Assembly (NCBI RefSeq): GCF_900185015.1
Contig: NZ_FXYD01000002.1
Coordinates: 124,001 to 188,000, forward strand
From: Octadecabacter ascidiaceicola
GTDB taxonomy: Bacteria > Pseudomonadota > Alphaproteobacteria > Rhodobacterales > Rhodobacteraceae
Direction of reading: 5' to 3'
DNA: 64,000 nucleotides
Shown: one piece after another, positions 47,601 through 56,372 of the stretch
How the letters are laid out: every line of letters begins with the position of its first letter
Position numbering within the stretch: the first letter of the stretch is position 1
The notes under the pieces: generated by a model
What the model was told of the DNA's origin: nothing
Database searches by the model: none
Seen by the model: the letters and a program-made list of their open reading frames with translations, nothing else
Made by a program: the position numbers and the translations under genes

Positions 47601-48199
47601 GCCTCAACCCATTTAACCGTATCCCCGAAGGGCCAAATCGCACAGCGGCACAAGCGGCCTGCGTTGTCGTTATGATGGGCGCTCTGTCTTGGGCGTCTGT
47701 ACCGTTTTACGATTGGTTCTGCCGTGTAACAGGGTTTGGTGGTGTGACGAATATCGCCGCTAACGAGAACCAGACGATCCTTGATCAAACGATTACCGTT
47801 CGCTTCGCGAGTTCGGTTGCCGCTGACATGCCTTGGGATTTCAAGCCCGTTCAGCGCGAAATGGAAGTGCGCATCGGTGAAACTGTGCTGGCCTTTTATG
47901 AAGCCACCAATCCAACAAGCGAACCGATTGCAGGCACCGCGTCTTACAACGTCGCCCCCTACGAGGCTGGCGCGTTCTTCGACAAGATTGATTGCTTCTG
48001 CTTTGAGCAGCAAATCCTGCAGCCGGGTGAAACCATCAGCATGCCTGTGTCGTTCTTTGTAGACCCTGCCATCGTGGATGATCGCGAAGGGCAATATGTG
48101 CATACGATTACTTTGGGCTATACGTTCCACCTGAACGATTTGCCTGTAGACTACGAACAAGCCGCACTGGAAACAGTGCAACCAACAGACCTGAATTAA
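47597..48199 (+). CDS. ctaG: Cox11/CtaG copper chaperone for the CuB site
   Basis: Membrane-anchored periplasmic copper chaperone of 200 residues that delivers copper to subunit I. One N-terminal membrane segment (about 17-37) ends in WFCRVTGFGG; the copper-binding loop CFCFEQQ lies near residue 133. It overlaps the preceding small gene (ATGA) and is followed after 30 bases by ctaE. Confidence 0.95.
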   Translation: MSLNPFNRIPEGPNRTAAQAACVVVMMGALSWASVPFYDWFCRVTGFGGVTNIAANENQTILDQTITVRFASSVAADMPWDFKPVQREMEVRIGETVLAFYEATNPTSEPIAGTASYNVAPYEAGAFFDKIDCFCFEQQILQPGETISMPVSFFVDPAIVDDREGQYVHTITLGYTFHLNDLPVDYEQAALETVQPTDLN

Positions 48200-48229
48200 T
48201 AAGACCAACGCCGTAAAGGGACGAAACTC

Positions 48230-49033
48230 ATGGCCCATGAAAAGAACCACGACTACCACATCCTACCGCCTTCTGTTTGGCCACTTCTGACAGGTGTTGC
48301 TGTCTTTGTTATGCTGTTTGGCGCCGTTCTTTGGATGGATTCCCATGACAGCCCTTATGTCTTCCTGATGGGTTTTGCTGGCGTGTTGTATTGCATGTAC
48401 GCATGGTGGGCCGAGGTTATCGTTGAAGCGCACCAAGGCGACCACACCCCGGTTGTGACCATCGGCCTGCGCTATGGTTTCATCATGTTCATCATGTCCG
48501 AAGTCATGTTCTTTGCCGCATGGTTCTGGTCGTTCTTCAAGCACGCGATGTACCCGATGGGCCCACAGTCCCCTGCGATTGACGGTCAGTTCCCACCTGC
48601 GGGCATTGAAACATTTGACCCATGGCACCTGCCGCTGATCAACACACTGATCCTGCTGTGTTCGGGTGCTGCTGCAACTTGGGCACACCACGCCCTTGTG
48701 CACGAAGACAACCGTGAAGACGTTAAATCCGGCCTGATCCTCGCGGTCATCCTCGGCGTGATCTTCACTGTGTTCCAAGCCTACGAATATGGCCACGCGG
48801 CGTTCGGCCTTGCTGGCAACATTTATGGCGCGAACTTCTTCATGGCGACTGGCTTCCACGGATTTCACGTGATCATCGGTACGATCTTCCTGTTCATCTG
48901 CTACCTGCGCGTACGCCGCGGCCACTTCACAGCCAAACAGCACATCGGTTTTGAAGCTGCTGCATGGTACTGGCACTTCGTTGATGTTGTATGGTTGTTC
49001 CTGTTTGCAGCCGTCTACGTCTGGGGCCAGTAA
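48230..49033 (+). CDS. ctaE: Cytochrome c oxidase subunit III
   Basis: Membrane subunit of the aa3 oxidase, 267 residues with seven predicted membrane segments. Conserved stretches are [34 protein letters not shown], and [21 protein letters not shown] with [14 protein letters not shown] at the end. It ends the oxidase gene run, and a strong intrinsic terminator follows. Confidence 0.96.
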   Translation: MAHEKNHDYHILPPSVWPLLTGVAVFVMLFGAVLWMDSHDSPYVFLMGFAGVLYCMYAWWAEVIVEAHQGDHTPVVTIGLRYGFIMFIMSEVMFFAAWFWSFFKHAMYPMGPQSPAIDGQFPPAGIETFDPWHLPLINTLILLCSGAAATWAHHALVHEDNREDVKSGLILAVILGVIFTVFQAYEYGHAAFGLAGNIYGANFFMATGFHGFHVIIGTIFLFICYLRVRRGHFTAKQHIGFEAAAWYWHFVDVVWLFLFAAVYVWGQ

Positions 49034-49063
49034 GCAGACTTGACCTAAGGCTTTTGACACGAC

Positions 49064-49100
49064 AAGACGCGCAAGGATAACTCCTTGCGCGTCTTTTTAT
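49064..49100 (+). terminator. Intrinsic terminator between ctaE and SURF1
   Basis: Perfect 14-bp stem (49064-49077 with 49082-49095), loop TAAC, followed by TTTAT. It ends the ctaE transcript and lies only 14 bases before the SURF1 start codon. Confidence 0.93.
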
Positions 49101-49114
49101 TTGGGACACCACTT

Positions 49115-49780
49115 ATGCGGAAATTTCTCTTTCCTCTTGTGATCGGCCTCGGCGGTCTTGCCGTGCTGCTTTACCTTGGGTTCTGGCAGATGGATCGGCT
49201 GGAATGGAAGCTGGGCGTGATCAGGGATATTGAAACCCGTCTTTCCACGGATGCTGTTCCACTTCCCGATGCACCAACAGTTGAGGCCGATAACTATCGT
49301 ACGGTGATCATGCAGGGCGCTGCGACAGGCGACGAGATCCGCTTTCTTGATAGCGGCACGGCGGCAGGCACTGGGCATCGCATTATCTCAGCCTTTGAAA
49401 CTGTTGACGGTCGCCGCGTCATGCTCGACCAAGGTTTGCTGCCGCTTTATGCGGATGACGCACAGCCCTTGCTGGATGAAGTGACGGTGCAGGGAAACCT
49501 GATTTGGCCGGATGACATTTCCGACCAAGCCCCTCAAGACGATGAATGGTATGCCCGCGACGTGCCAGCAATGGCCGAAGCACTGGGGACGGAACCGGTC
49601 TTGGTCGTTCTTTACGCCGCGAGCAAATATGACGAACGCTTAACGCCGCTGCCCGTGGACACGCGCAATATCAAGAATGACCATCTTGAATATGCGATCA
49701 CTTGGTTCTTGCTTGCGGCTGTTTGGCTTGCGATGACTTCCTTCTACACCGCGCGAACTTTGCGCCAGAAAGACGATTGA
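49115..49780 (+). CDS. SURF1-type cytochrome oxidase assembly protein
   Basis: Membrane protein of 221 residues that helps insert heme A into the oxidase. It starts at ATG 49115 (MRKFLFPLVIGLGGLAVLLYLGFWQMDRLEWK), since the ten codons before it lie in the terminator. Membrane segments are near residues 5-22 and 195-213, with the family's conserved periplasmic part between. No strong ribosome site is visible. It sits directly behind the cta terminator, so expression may depend on read-through. Confidence 0.9.
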   Translation: MRKFLFPLVIGLGGLAVLLYLGFWQMDRLEWKLGVIRDIETRLSTDAVPLPDAPTVEADNYRTVIMQGAATGDEIRFLDSGTAAGTGHRIISAFETVDGRRVMLDQGLLPLYADDAQPLLDEVTVQGNLIWPDDISDQAPQDDEWYARDVPAMAEALGTEPVLVVLYAASKYDERLTPLPVDTRNIKNDHLEYAITWFLLAAVWLAMTSFYTARTLRQKDD

Positions 49781-49781
49781 T

Positions 49782-51170
49782 ATGAAATACGTTTCGACCC
49801 GTGGCGCTGCACCTGAACTGACGTTCGAAGAAGCAATGATGACTGGCCTAGCACGCGACGGCGGGCTTTATGTGCCCGACGTTATCCCAACGCTGAGCCG
49901 TGATGCAATCGCAGCAATGGCGGGCCAGTCATACGAAGAAATCGCGTTCACAGTGATGCGCCCGTTCATTGGCGATACGTTCACAGACGACGAATTTCGC
50001 GACCTGATTGAAGCCGCCTATGCTGACTTCAACCACGCCGCTCGCGCCCCGTTGAAACAGCTCGATAGCAATCACTTCCTACTGGAACTGTTCCACGGCC
50101 CAACGCTGGCATTCAAAGATTTCGCGATGCAACTGATCGGGCAGATGTTCCAAGCGTCGCTGACACGGTCAGGCAAACGCATCACCATTGTTGGTGCCAC
50201 GTCTGGCGACACGGGTTCCGCCGCGATTGAGGCCTTTCGCGGCCTCGAAAACGTTGATGTCTTTATCCTGTTCCCGCATGGACGCGTGTCCGAGGTCCAG
50301 CGCCGTCAGATGACAACACCCGTTGAAAGCAATGTGCACGCCTTGGCGATGGACGGTGATTTCGACGATTGCCAAGCCGCGCTGAAAGACATGTTCAACG
50401 ATTTCGATTTCCGTGATGGGGTGAACCTTGCAGGCGTGAATTCGATCAACTGGGGCCGCGTTTTGGCGCAGGTTGTTTACTACTTCTCCTCTGCCGTCAG
50501 CCTTGGCGCGCCGCATCGCAAAGTCAGCTTTACAGTGCCTACTGGCAACTTCGGGGACATCTTCGCAGGCTACATCGCCAAACGCATGGGGTTGCCGATT
50601 GATCAGCTGGTGATTGCGACCAACCAAAACGACATTTTGCACCGCACGCTGGAGACGGGCGCACAGGTGAAAGAAGGCGTGACGCCATCTATTTCCCCAT
50701 CCATGGATATTCAGGTGTCGTCCAATTTCGAACGCGCCTTGTTCGAAGCCTACGGGCGCAACGGCGCAGTCGTGGCCGAGCAGATGGATGAGCTGAAAGA
50801 AAAAGGCGAATTCACTATTTCCCAAGGGGCGATCGACTTGCTGCGCGACACGTTCGCATCCGGTCGCGCGTCCGAGGATGAGACCTACGCCACGATCAAA
50901 ACCGAGCTGATGCTGTCAGGCGAATTGTTGTGCCCGCACTCTGCCGTTGCTGTGACCGTTGCGGGTGACCACCTTGGCGAAACACCGATGATCACATTGG
51001 CCACGGCGCACCCAGCAAAGTTCCCAGCCGCCGTAGAAAAAGCGACAGGTCAGCACCCCGAACTGCCACCACATATGGCCGACCTGTTTGAGCGCGACGA
51101 ACGTGTTACGCGTGTGCCCAACGATCTGGAAGCACTGCAAACCCTTATCAAAGAGCGGATCCAAAATTGA
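49782..51170 (+). CDS. thrC: Threonine synthase
   Basis: PLP-dependent enzyme of 462 residues that makes threonine from O-phosphohomoserine. The PLP-binding Lys lies in HGPTLAFKDFAMQ near residue 113, with ATSGDTGSAAIEAFRG and the phosphate-binding VPTGNFGDIFAGYIA further on. It begins one base after the SURF1 stop, so the two may be co-transcribed; linkage of thrC to oxidase assembly genes is a feature of this order. Confidence 0.96.
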   Translation: MKYVSTRGAAPELTFEEAMMTGLARDGGLYVPDVIPTLSRDAIAAMAGQSYEEIAFTVMRPFIGDTFTDDEFRDLIEAAYADFNHAARAPLKQLDSNHFLLELFHGPTLAFKDFAMQLIGQMFQASLTRSGKRITIVGATSGDTGSAAIEAFRGLENVDVFILFPHGRVSEVQRRQMTTPVESNVHALAMDGDFDDCQAALKDMFNDFDFRDGVNLAGVNSINWGRVLAQVVYYFSSAVSLGAPHRKVSFTVPTGNFGDIFAGYIAKRMGLPIDQLVIATNQNDILHRTLETGAQVKEGVTPSISPSMDIQVSSNFERALFEAYGRNGAVVAEQMDELKEKGEFTISQGAIDLLRDTFASGRASEDETYATIKTELMLSGELLCPHSAVAVTVAGDHLGETPMITLATAHPAKFPAAVEKATGQHPELPPHMADLFERDERVTRVPNDLEALQTLIKERIQN

Positions 51171-52432
51171 CCGTCCAACAGCACACCCTTTCCAACGGGT
51201 TTCGCATCGTCACTGAACACATGCCGGGTCTGCAATCCGCGTCTATCGGGATTTGGGTCACGGCAGGTGGTCGCCACGAACGCGCAGATCAGAACGGTGT
51301 GGCGCATTTTCTTGAGCACATGGCGTTCAAAGGAACCGAGCGACGCACGGCCCTGCAAATTGCGGAAACGATTGAAGACGTTGGCGGGTACATCAACGCC
51401 TATACCTCGCGCGAGATGACGGCCTATTACGCCCGTGTGTTGGAAAACGACGTGCCATTGGCGCTGGACGTTATTGCAGACATTTTGTTGAACCCTGTGT
51501 TCGACCAAAGCGAGATCGAAGTCGAACGCGGTGTGATTTTGCAAGAGATCGGCCAAGCGCTAGATACACCTGACGACATCATCTTTGACTGGCTTCAGGA
51601 AGAGGCCTTCCCGAACCAAGCTTTGGGCCGCACGATCTTGGGCCCGAGCGAACGGGTGAGTTCGTTTTCGCGTGGGGACTTGTCGGACTTCATCGGCGAA
51701 CACTACGGCCCAGATCAGATGATCCTGTCAGCGGCGGGTGCGGTGAACCCTGATGAGCTGTTGGCGCTTGCTGAAAAACTATTCGGCCATTTACCACCAC
51801 GATCCCAGCCGCATGCGGCTGAACCCGCGGCGTTTACGGGTGGTGAGAAGCGTGTGAAAAAGGGGCTGGAGCAAGCCCATTTTGCATTGGCATTTGAGGG
51901 GCCAGACTATCGCGACCCGGGCATTTATGCAGCCCAGATTCACGCAATCGCGATGGGTGGGGGTATGTCATCACGCCTGTTCCAAGAACTGCGTGAGAAC
52001 CGCGGTTTGTGTTATACGATTTTCGCCCAAGCTGGGGCCTATGCCGATACCGGAATGCTGACCGTTTATGCGGGTACATCGTCCGAGCAGTTGGGTGAAC
52101 TGGCGATGTTGACCGTGGATGAGCTGAAACGCGCAGCTGATGATATGTCCGCCCAAGAGGTCGCCCGCGCACGTGCACAGATGAAGGCGGGCATGTTGAT
52201 GGGGCTGGAAAGCCCGTCAAACCGCGCCGAGCGCCTTGCGCGGATGGTGGCGATTTGGGGGGACGTCCCGCGCATCGAGGACACGATTGAACGTATCGAT
52301 GCCGTAACAACCGGTGATGTGCGCGCCTTTGGTGGCAAGCTGATCACGGATGCGGGCAGCGCGATGGCGCTTTATGGGCCTATCAACAACGCACCCGCGT
52401 TTGAAGCTTTGAAGGCGAGGCTGGTGGCCTGA
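51167..52432 (+). CDS. M16-family metalloprotease (processing-peptidase-like)
   Basis: Zinc protease of 421 residues resembling the mitochondrial processing peptidase beta subunit. The inverted zinc motif HxxEH is AHFLEHMAF with His47, Glu50 and His51, with the distal Glu in EVERGVILQEI. The start is TTG at 51167, overlapping the thrC stop (TTGA), so it is translationally coupled. Function in bacteria is uncertain, probably peptide degradation. Confidence 0.92.
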   Translation: MTVQQHTLSNGFRIVTEHMPGLQSASIGIWVTAGGRHERADQNGVAHFLEHMAFKGTERRTALQIAETIEDVGGYINAYTSREMTAYYARVLENDVPLALDVIADILLNPVFDQSEIEVERGVILQEIGQALDTPDDIIFDWLQEEAFPNQALGRTILGPSERVSSFSRGDLSDFIGEHYGPDQMILSAAGAVNPDELLALAEKLFGHLPPRSQPHAAEPAAFTGGEKRVKKGLEQAHFALAFEGPDYRDPGIYAAQIHAIAMGGGMSSRLFQELRENRGLCYTIFAQAGAYADTGMLTVYAGTSSEQLGELAMLTVDELKRAADDMSAQEVARARAQMKAGMLMGLESPSNRAERLARMVAIWGDVPRIEDTIERIDAVTTGDVRAFGGKLITDAGSAMALYGPINNAPAFEALKARLVA

Positions 52433-53016
52433 TGCTTCGGGCGCGTAAAAAGGTTCGTCTTGAAACTGAACGGCTGACCCTGCGCCCGCCTATCCATTCA
52501 GATTTTCGTGCGTGGTCGGCATTGCGCCATGAGTCCGCAGATTTCCTAACGCCGTGGGAGCCGGTTTGGGCGCCCGATCATTTGACCCGCAAAAGTTTCA
52601 CCAATCGCGTCTACTGGGCGCAGCGGTCGATTTCCAATGAGACGGCGTTGCCGCTGTTTATCATTCGGCGCAGCGATGAGGTGTTGTTGGGGGCGATCAC
52701 ACTGGATCATATTCGGCGCGGGCCTGCGCAGGCTGGCACCACGGGTTATTGGATCGGCGAAAGGTTTGCGCGCGAAGGGTACATGCGCGAGGCGATTAAG
52801 GCCGTCGTGCATTATGCATTCACGACGCTAGACCTAAGCAGGATCGAAGCGGGGTGTCTGGAAGAGAACAAGCCATCGCGTGCGCTGTTGGAGAAATGCG
52901 GTTTTAAATACGAGGGCGTTGCGCAAGCGTATTTGCAGATCAACGGGCGCTGGCGCAATCATGTTTTATACGCCAATCTACGTCATGACCGGCGTGGAAA
53001 GACGAATGTGGGATGA
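52432..53016 (+). CDS. GNAT acetyltransferase, RimJ/RimL-like
   Basis: A 194-residue acetyltransferase with the N-terminal acetyltransferase layout of ribosomal-protein acetylases: LETERLTLRPPIHSDFRAW at the start and ALLEKCGFKYEGVAQAYLQINGRW at the end. It overlaps the M16 gene by one base (TGATG). The target is not evident from sequence. Confidence 0.85.
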   Translation: MLRARKKVRLETERLTLRPPIHSDFRAWSALRHESADFLTPWEPVWAPDHLTRKSFTNRVYWAQRSISNETALPLFIIRRSDEVLLGAITLDHIRRGPAQAGTTGYWIGERFAREGYMREAIKAVVHYAFTTLDLSRIEAGCLEENKPSRALLEKCGFKYEGVAQAYLQINGRWRNHVLYANLRHDRRGKTNVG

Positions 53017-53047
53017 GCTTACGCTCAGCGCGTGCCGCGGGCGTTGA

Positions 53048-53106
53048 GGGGGGCTAGCCCCCCGTCGCAAGCGACTCCCCCCAGGATATTTAGAAAACAG
53101 AGGCAA
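53048..53106 (+). repeat. Intergenic repeat, copy 4 (GGGGGCTAGCCCCC type)
   Basis: Palindrome GGGGGGCTAGCCCCCC (53048-53063), hairpin GTCG-CAA-GCGAC-like, then TCCCCCCAGGATATTT and AACAGAGGCAA. It directly precedes the FAD-oxidoreductase start at 53121, so the GAGG in its tail may also serve as ribosome site. Confidence 0.8.
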
Positions 53107-53120
53107 ACAGGGTTGCTGAT

Positions 53121-54530
53121 ATGGCGTTGAATTCTGCGGACAGTGCATTCGTTGAACGGTTGCGAGCGATCCTTCCGGATGCGGCGTTTGCAGCAGATCC
53201 GGCTGGGTTTTTGATTGAGCCGAGAGGGCGTTGGACTGGGCAGGGTGTTGTTGTGTCACCGTCTTCTGTTGAAGAGGTTTCGGCAATTTTGGCCGCCTGC
53301 TTTGAAGCTTCGGTGCCGGTTGTTCCCTATTCCGGCGGGACCGGATTGGTCGGGGGGCAAGTGGTCGAGGACGGGCCTGTACCTGTTGTGTTGTCGCTGG
53401 CGCGCATGAACAAAGTTCGGGCGGTCTATCCGGATGAAAATGTGATTGAGGTTGATGCCGGTGTGATCTTGCAGGACGTGCAGTTGGCCGCGGCGCAAGC
53501 AGGGCGGTTGTTCCCGTTGTCGCTGGCGTCCGAAGGGTCTGCACGGATTGGAGGATTGTTGGCGACCAATGCTGGCGGGTTGAATGTGATCCGGTATGGC
53601 AATGCACGCGCGCAGTGTTTGGGTGTTGAGGCCGTTCTAGCTGATGGCGCCATTTGGAACGGGATGAGCCGCCTTCGCAAGGATAACACAGGTTATGATT
53701 TGCGGGATTTGTTGATTGGGTCGGAAGGGTCACTTGGTGTCATCACCGGCGCGTCTCTTCGGCTGATGCCGCATCCGGCTGAAGAAGCAACGGCGATGTT
53801 TGTTGTGCCGTCGCCTGCCGCAGCGGTGTGGCTGCTGGGACTGGCGGGAGAGCGTCTTGGCGAGACGATTTCAGCGTTTGAGTTGATTCATCGTCAGGGT
53901 CTAGATTTTCTAGAAGAGGTGGAGATAGACCACAAGCGCCCCTTCAAGGACACGCCGGAATGGTCGGTGTTGATGAAGGTTGGTTTGCCTGCTGGACAAT
54001 CGCCGCAAGAGGCGTTGGAGGCGTTGTTTGAGGCAACGGATGGCTTGGTGACTGACGGGGTGATTGCACAGTCAGGTCAGCAGGCGGACGCGCTTTGGGA
54101 CATTCGCGAGTCGATCCCAGAGGCGAATAAGCAGGTCGGGTCCATTTCGTCGCATGATATTTCTGTGCCGATTTCCTGTGTGCCAGCGTTCATTGAACAG
54201 GCCCCCGCAATACTGGCCGAGATTGGCAATTTCCGGATCAACTGTTTCGGCCATTTGGGGGACGGGAACCTGCACTACAACGTGTTCCCGCCAATGGGGC
54301 GCGATCGCGCTGAATTCACGGATCAGCGTGACGCGATTAAGACGGCAGTGCATGACTTGGCGCATTCATTCGGTGGATCGGTCAGCGCGGAACATGGGAT
54401 TGGGCGGCTAAAGGTTAAGGACCTTGAAACCTATGGGGATCCGGCAAAGTTGGCGATGATGCGCGCCATAAAAGACGCACTGGACCCGCGTGGAATTATG
54501 AATCCCGGCGCTGTTTTACGGGCCAAATAA
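53121..54530 (+). CDS. FAD-linked 2-hydroxyacid dehydrogenase (GlcD/D2HGDH type)
   Basis: Flavoprotein of 469 residues with an N-terminal FAD-binding-4 domain (about 35-220; VVPYSGGTGLVGGQV and LVGSEGSLGVITGASLRLMPHP) and a C-terminal FAD-oxidase-C domain with CFGHLGDGNLHYNVFPP and EHGIGRLK. It probably oxidises a D-2-hydroxy acid such as D-2-hydroxyglutarate or D-lactate. Start ATG 53121 lies just after repeat copy 4. Confidence 0.88.
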   Translation: MALNSADSAFVERLRAILPDAAFAADPAGFLIEPRGRWTGQGVVVSPSSVEEVSAILAACFEASVPVVPYSGGTGLVGGQVVEDGPVPVVLSLARMNKVRAVYPDENVIEVDAGVILQDVQLAAAQAGRLFPLSLASEGSARIGGLLATNAGGLNVIRYGNARAQCLGVEAVLADGAIWNGMSRLRKDNTGYDLRDLLIGSEGSLGVITGASLRLMPHPAEEATAMFVVPSPAAAVWLLGLAGERLGETISAFELIHRQGLDFLEEVEIDHKRPFKDTPEWSVLMKVGLPAGQSPQEALEALFEATDGLVTDGVIAQSGQQADALWDIRESIPEANKQVGSISSHDISVPISCVPAFIEQAPAILAEIGNFRINCFGHLGDGNLHYNVFPPMGRDRAEFTDQRDAIKTAVHDLAHSFGGSVSAEHGIGRLKVKDLETYGDPAKLAMMRAIKDALDPRGIMNPGAVLRAK

Positions 54531-54557
54531 GGGCATGACCTTGCGTCGCTTGGCCGT

Positions 54558-54574
54558 GCGCCGTATGACGGCGC
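54558..54574 (+). other. Short perfect hairpin upstream of lysC
   Basis: GCGCCGT-ATG-ACGGCGC, a 7-bp stem with a 3-base loop, 24 bases upstream of the lysC start. It does not resemble the lysine riboswitch and has no U-run. Confidence 0.4.
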
Positions 54575-54598
54575 GGACTAAGAAACTAAGGACAGATT

Positions 54599-55837
54599 AT
54601 GCCAGTTCTGGTGATGAAATTCGGCGGCACGTCAGTGGCTACCGTGGACAAGATCAAGCGGGCGGCCAAGAAGGTCGGCGTTGAGGTCGCGAAGGGCTAC
54701 GACGTGATCGTGATCGTTTCGGCAATGTCCGGTGAGACGAACAAGCTCGTGGGTTTTGTGAACGACACATCACCGCTTTATGACGCGCGTGAGTACGATG
54801 CTATTGTGAGTTCAGGCGAGAACGTGACGGCAGGCCTGATGGCGCTGACGTTGCAGGAAATGGACGTGCCCGCACGCAGCTGGCAGGGCTGGCAAGTGCC
54901 TGTTCAAACAACGAGCGCCCACGCCAACGCGCGGATCGAAGAAATCCCAACCGACAATATCAACGCGAAGTTCGGCGAGGGCATGAAGGTTGCCGTGGTT
55001 GCGGGGTTCCAAGGCGTTAGCCCAGAGGGGCGCATCACAACGTTGGGACGTGGTGGCTCTGATACGACAGCTGTGGCGTTTGCAGCCGCGTTTGAAGCAG
55101 AACGCTGTGATATCTATACGGACGTTGACGGTGTTTACACGACGGACCCACGGGTCACGGATAAAGCACGCAAGCTCGACAAGATCGCGTTTGAGGAAAT
55201 GCTGGAATTGGCGTCACTGGGCGCGAAAGTATTGCAAACACGCTCTGTCGAATTGGCGATGCGCTACAAAGTGCGCCTTCGCGTGCTATCATCATTTGAA
55301 GAACAATCTGACGAAGCCGGAACGCTCGTCTGTGCGGAGGAAGAAATCATGGAATCCAATGTAGTAGCTGGCGTGGCGTTTAGCCGTGACGAAGCAAAGA
55401 TGACGCTAATTTCTGTGGCTGACCGTCCTGGAATTGCTGCCGCGATTTTTGGGCCATTGGCCGAAGCGGGTGTGAACGTCGACATGATCGTTCAGAACAT
55501 CTCTGAAGAGGGGCGCACGGATATGACGTTCTCTTGCCCGATCGATCAGGTGAAGCACGCGCAAAAGGCGATGGACGACGCCAAAGCACGCGACGACATC
55601 AATTTCCACGATTTGGTTGCTGACACGGATGTTGCAAAGGTTTCGATTGTAGGCATCGGCATGCGCTCACACGCAGGTGTTGCGGCAAAGATGTTTGCGA
55701 CGTTGCGCGATGAAGGAATCAACATCAAAGTTATCACAACATCCGAAATCAAGACGTCTGTTTTGGTCGACCGCAAGTACATGGAACTTGCCGTGCAAGC
55801 CCTCCACGACGCGTTTGAGTTGGAAAAAGCAGCATGA
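54599..55837 (+). CDS. lysC: Aspartate kinase
   Basis: First enzyme of the aspartate-derived amino acid pathway (Lys, Thr, Met), 412 residues. KFGGTSVATVDKIKRAA at the start binds ATP/aspartate, with TLGRGGSDTTAVAFAAAF and EIYTDVDGVYTTDPR-like segments in the kinase domain, and two ACT domains after about residue 265 that sense lysine or threonine. It overlaps the following acetyltransferase gene by four bases. Confidence 0.97.
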   Translation: MPVLVMKFGGTSVATVDKIKRAAKKVGVEVAKGYDVIVIVSAMSGETNKLVGFVNDTSPLYDAREYDAIVSSGENVTAGLMALTLQEMDVPARSWQGWQVPVQTTSAHANARIEEIPTDNINAKFGEGMKVAVVAGFQGVSPEGRITTLGRGGSDTTAVAFAAAFEAERCDIYTDVDGVYTTDPRVTDKARKLDKIAFEEMLELASLGAKVLQTRSVELAMRYKVRLRVLSSFEEQSDEAGTLVCAEEEIMESNVVAGVAFSRDEAKMTLISVADRPGIAAAIFGPLAEAGVNVDMIVQNISEEGRTDMTFSCPIDQVKHAQKAMDDAKARDDINFHDLVADTDVAKVSIVGIGMRSHAGVAAKMFATLRDEGINIKVITTSEIKTSVLVDRKYMELAVQALHDAFELEKAA

Positions 55838-56277
55838 GCCTGATTGTTCGCCCCATTGAACCAGCAGATCACGGTGCATGGGACGAACTCTATCAGGCCT
55901 ACGCCGAATTCTATGGGGTCGATCAATCCGCCGATATGCGTGAGCGCGTTTTCGGTTGGTTGACGACCCACGCCCATGAAGTGAACGGGTTGTGTGCAGA
56001 GCTTGACGGAAAGCTTGTTGGGATCACCCATTACCGCGTGTTTGCACGCCCCTTGGCGGCCGCGACCGGGCTGTTTTTGGATGACCTATACGTATCGCCA
56101 GACGCACGTGGCACTGGCGCTGCAGGCGCGCTGATTGATGCGGTGCGCGAGAAGGCAAAAGCGGACGGCCATAGCGTTGTTCGCTGGATTACCGCAAAGG
56201 ACAATGCACGTGCGCGGGGCCTATATGACAAGATTGCCAATGAAACCGCTTGGGTCACTTACGATCTAAACGTCTGA
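55834..56277 (+). CDS. GNAT-family acetyltransferase between lysC and ptsP
   Basis: A 147-residue acetyltransferase with the acetyl-CoA loop SPDARGTGAAGALIDAVREKA near 90-110. ATGA overlap with lysC indicates coupling. A GNAT gene at this position is seen in related genomes, but the substrate is unknown. Confidence 0.85.
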   Translation: MSLIVRPIEPADHGAWDELYQAYAEFYGVDQSADMRERVFGWLTTHAHEVNGLCAELDGKLVGITHYRVFARPLAAATGLFLDDLYVSPDARGTGAAGALIDAVREKAKADGHSVVRWITAKDNARARGLYDKIANETAWVTYDLNV

Positions 56278-56372
56278 TATTCGGGCAGTGTGCGCAACCT
56301 TCGCGTGTTTCACCCCATTGCGACCCCATGCGCGGGCCTATAGTCTCTGATCTGAAGGCGCTGGGGGACTGA

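Noticed and set aside
52978-53733. Minus-strand frame of 251 codons over the FAD dehydrogenase start
   Set aside because: Very Pro/Gln/Thr-rich, opposite to a clear enzyme, and includes translated repeat copy 4 (LFSKYPGG).
54558-54574. Lysine riboswitch upstream of lysC
   Set aside because: The gap is only 68 bases and has one short hairpin; far too small for that riboswitch.
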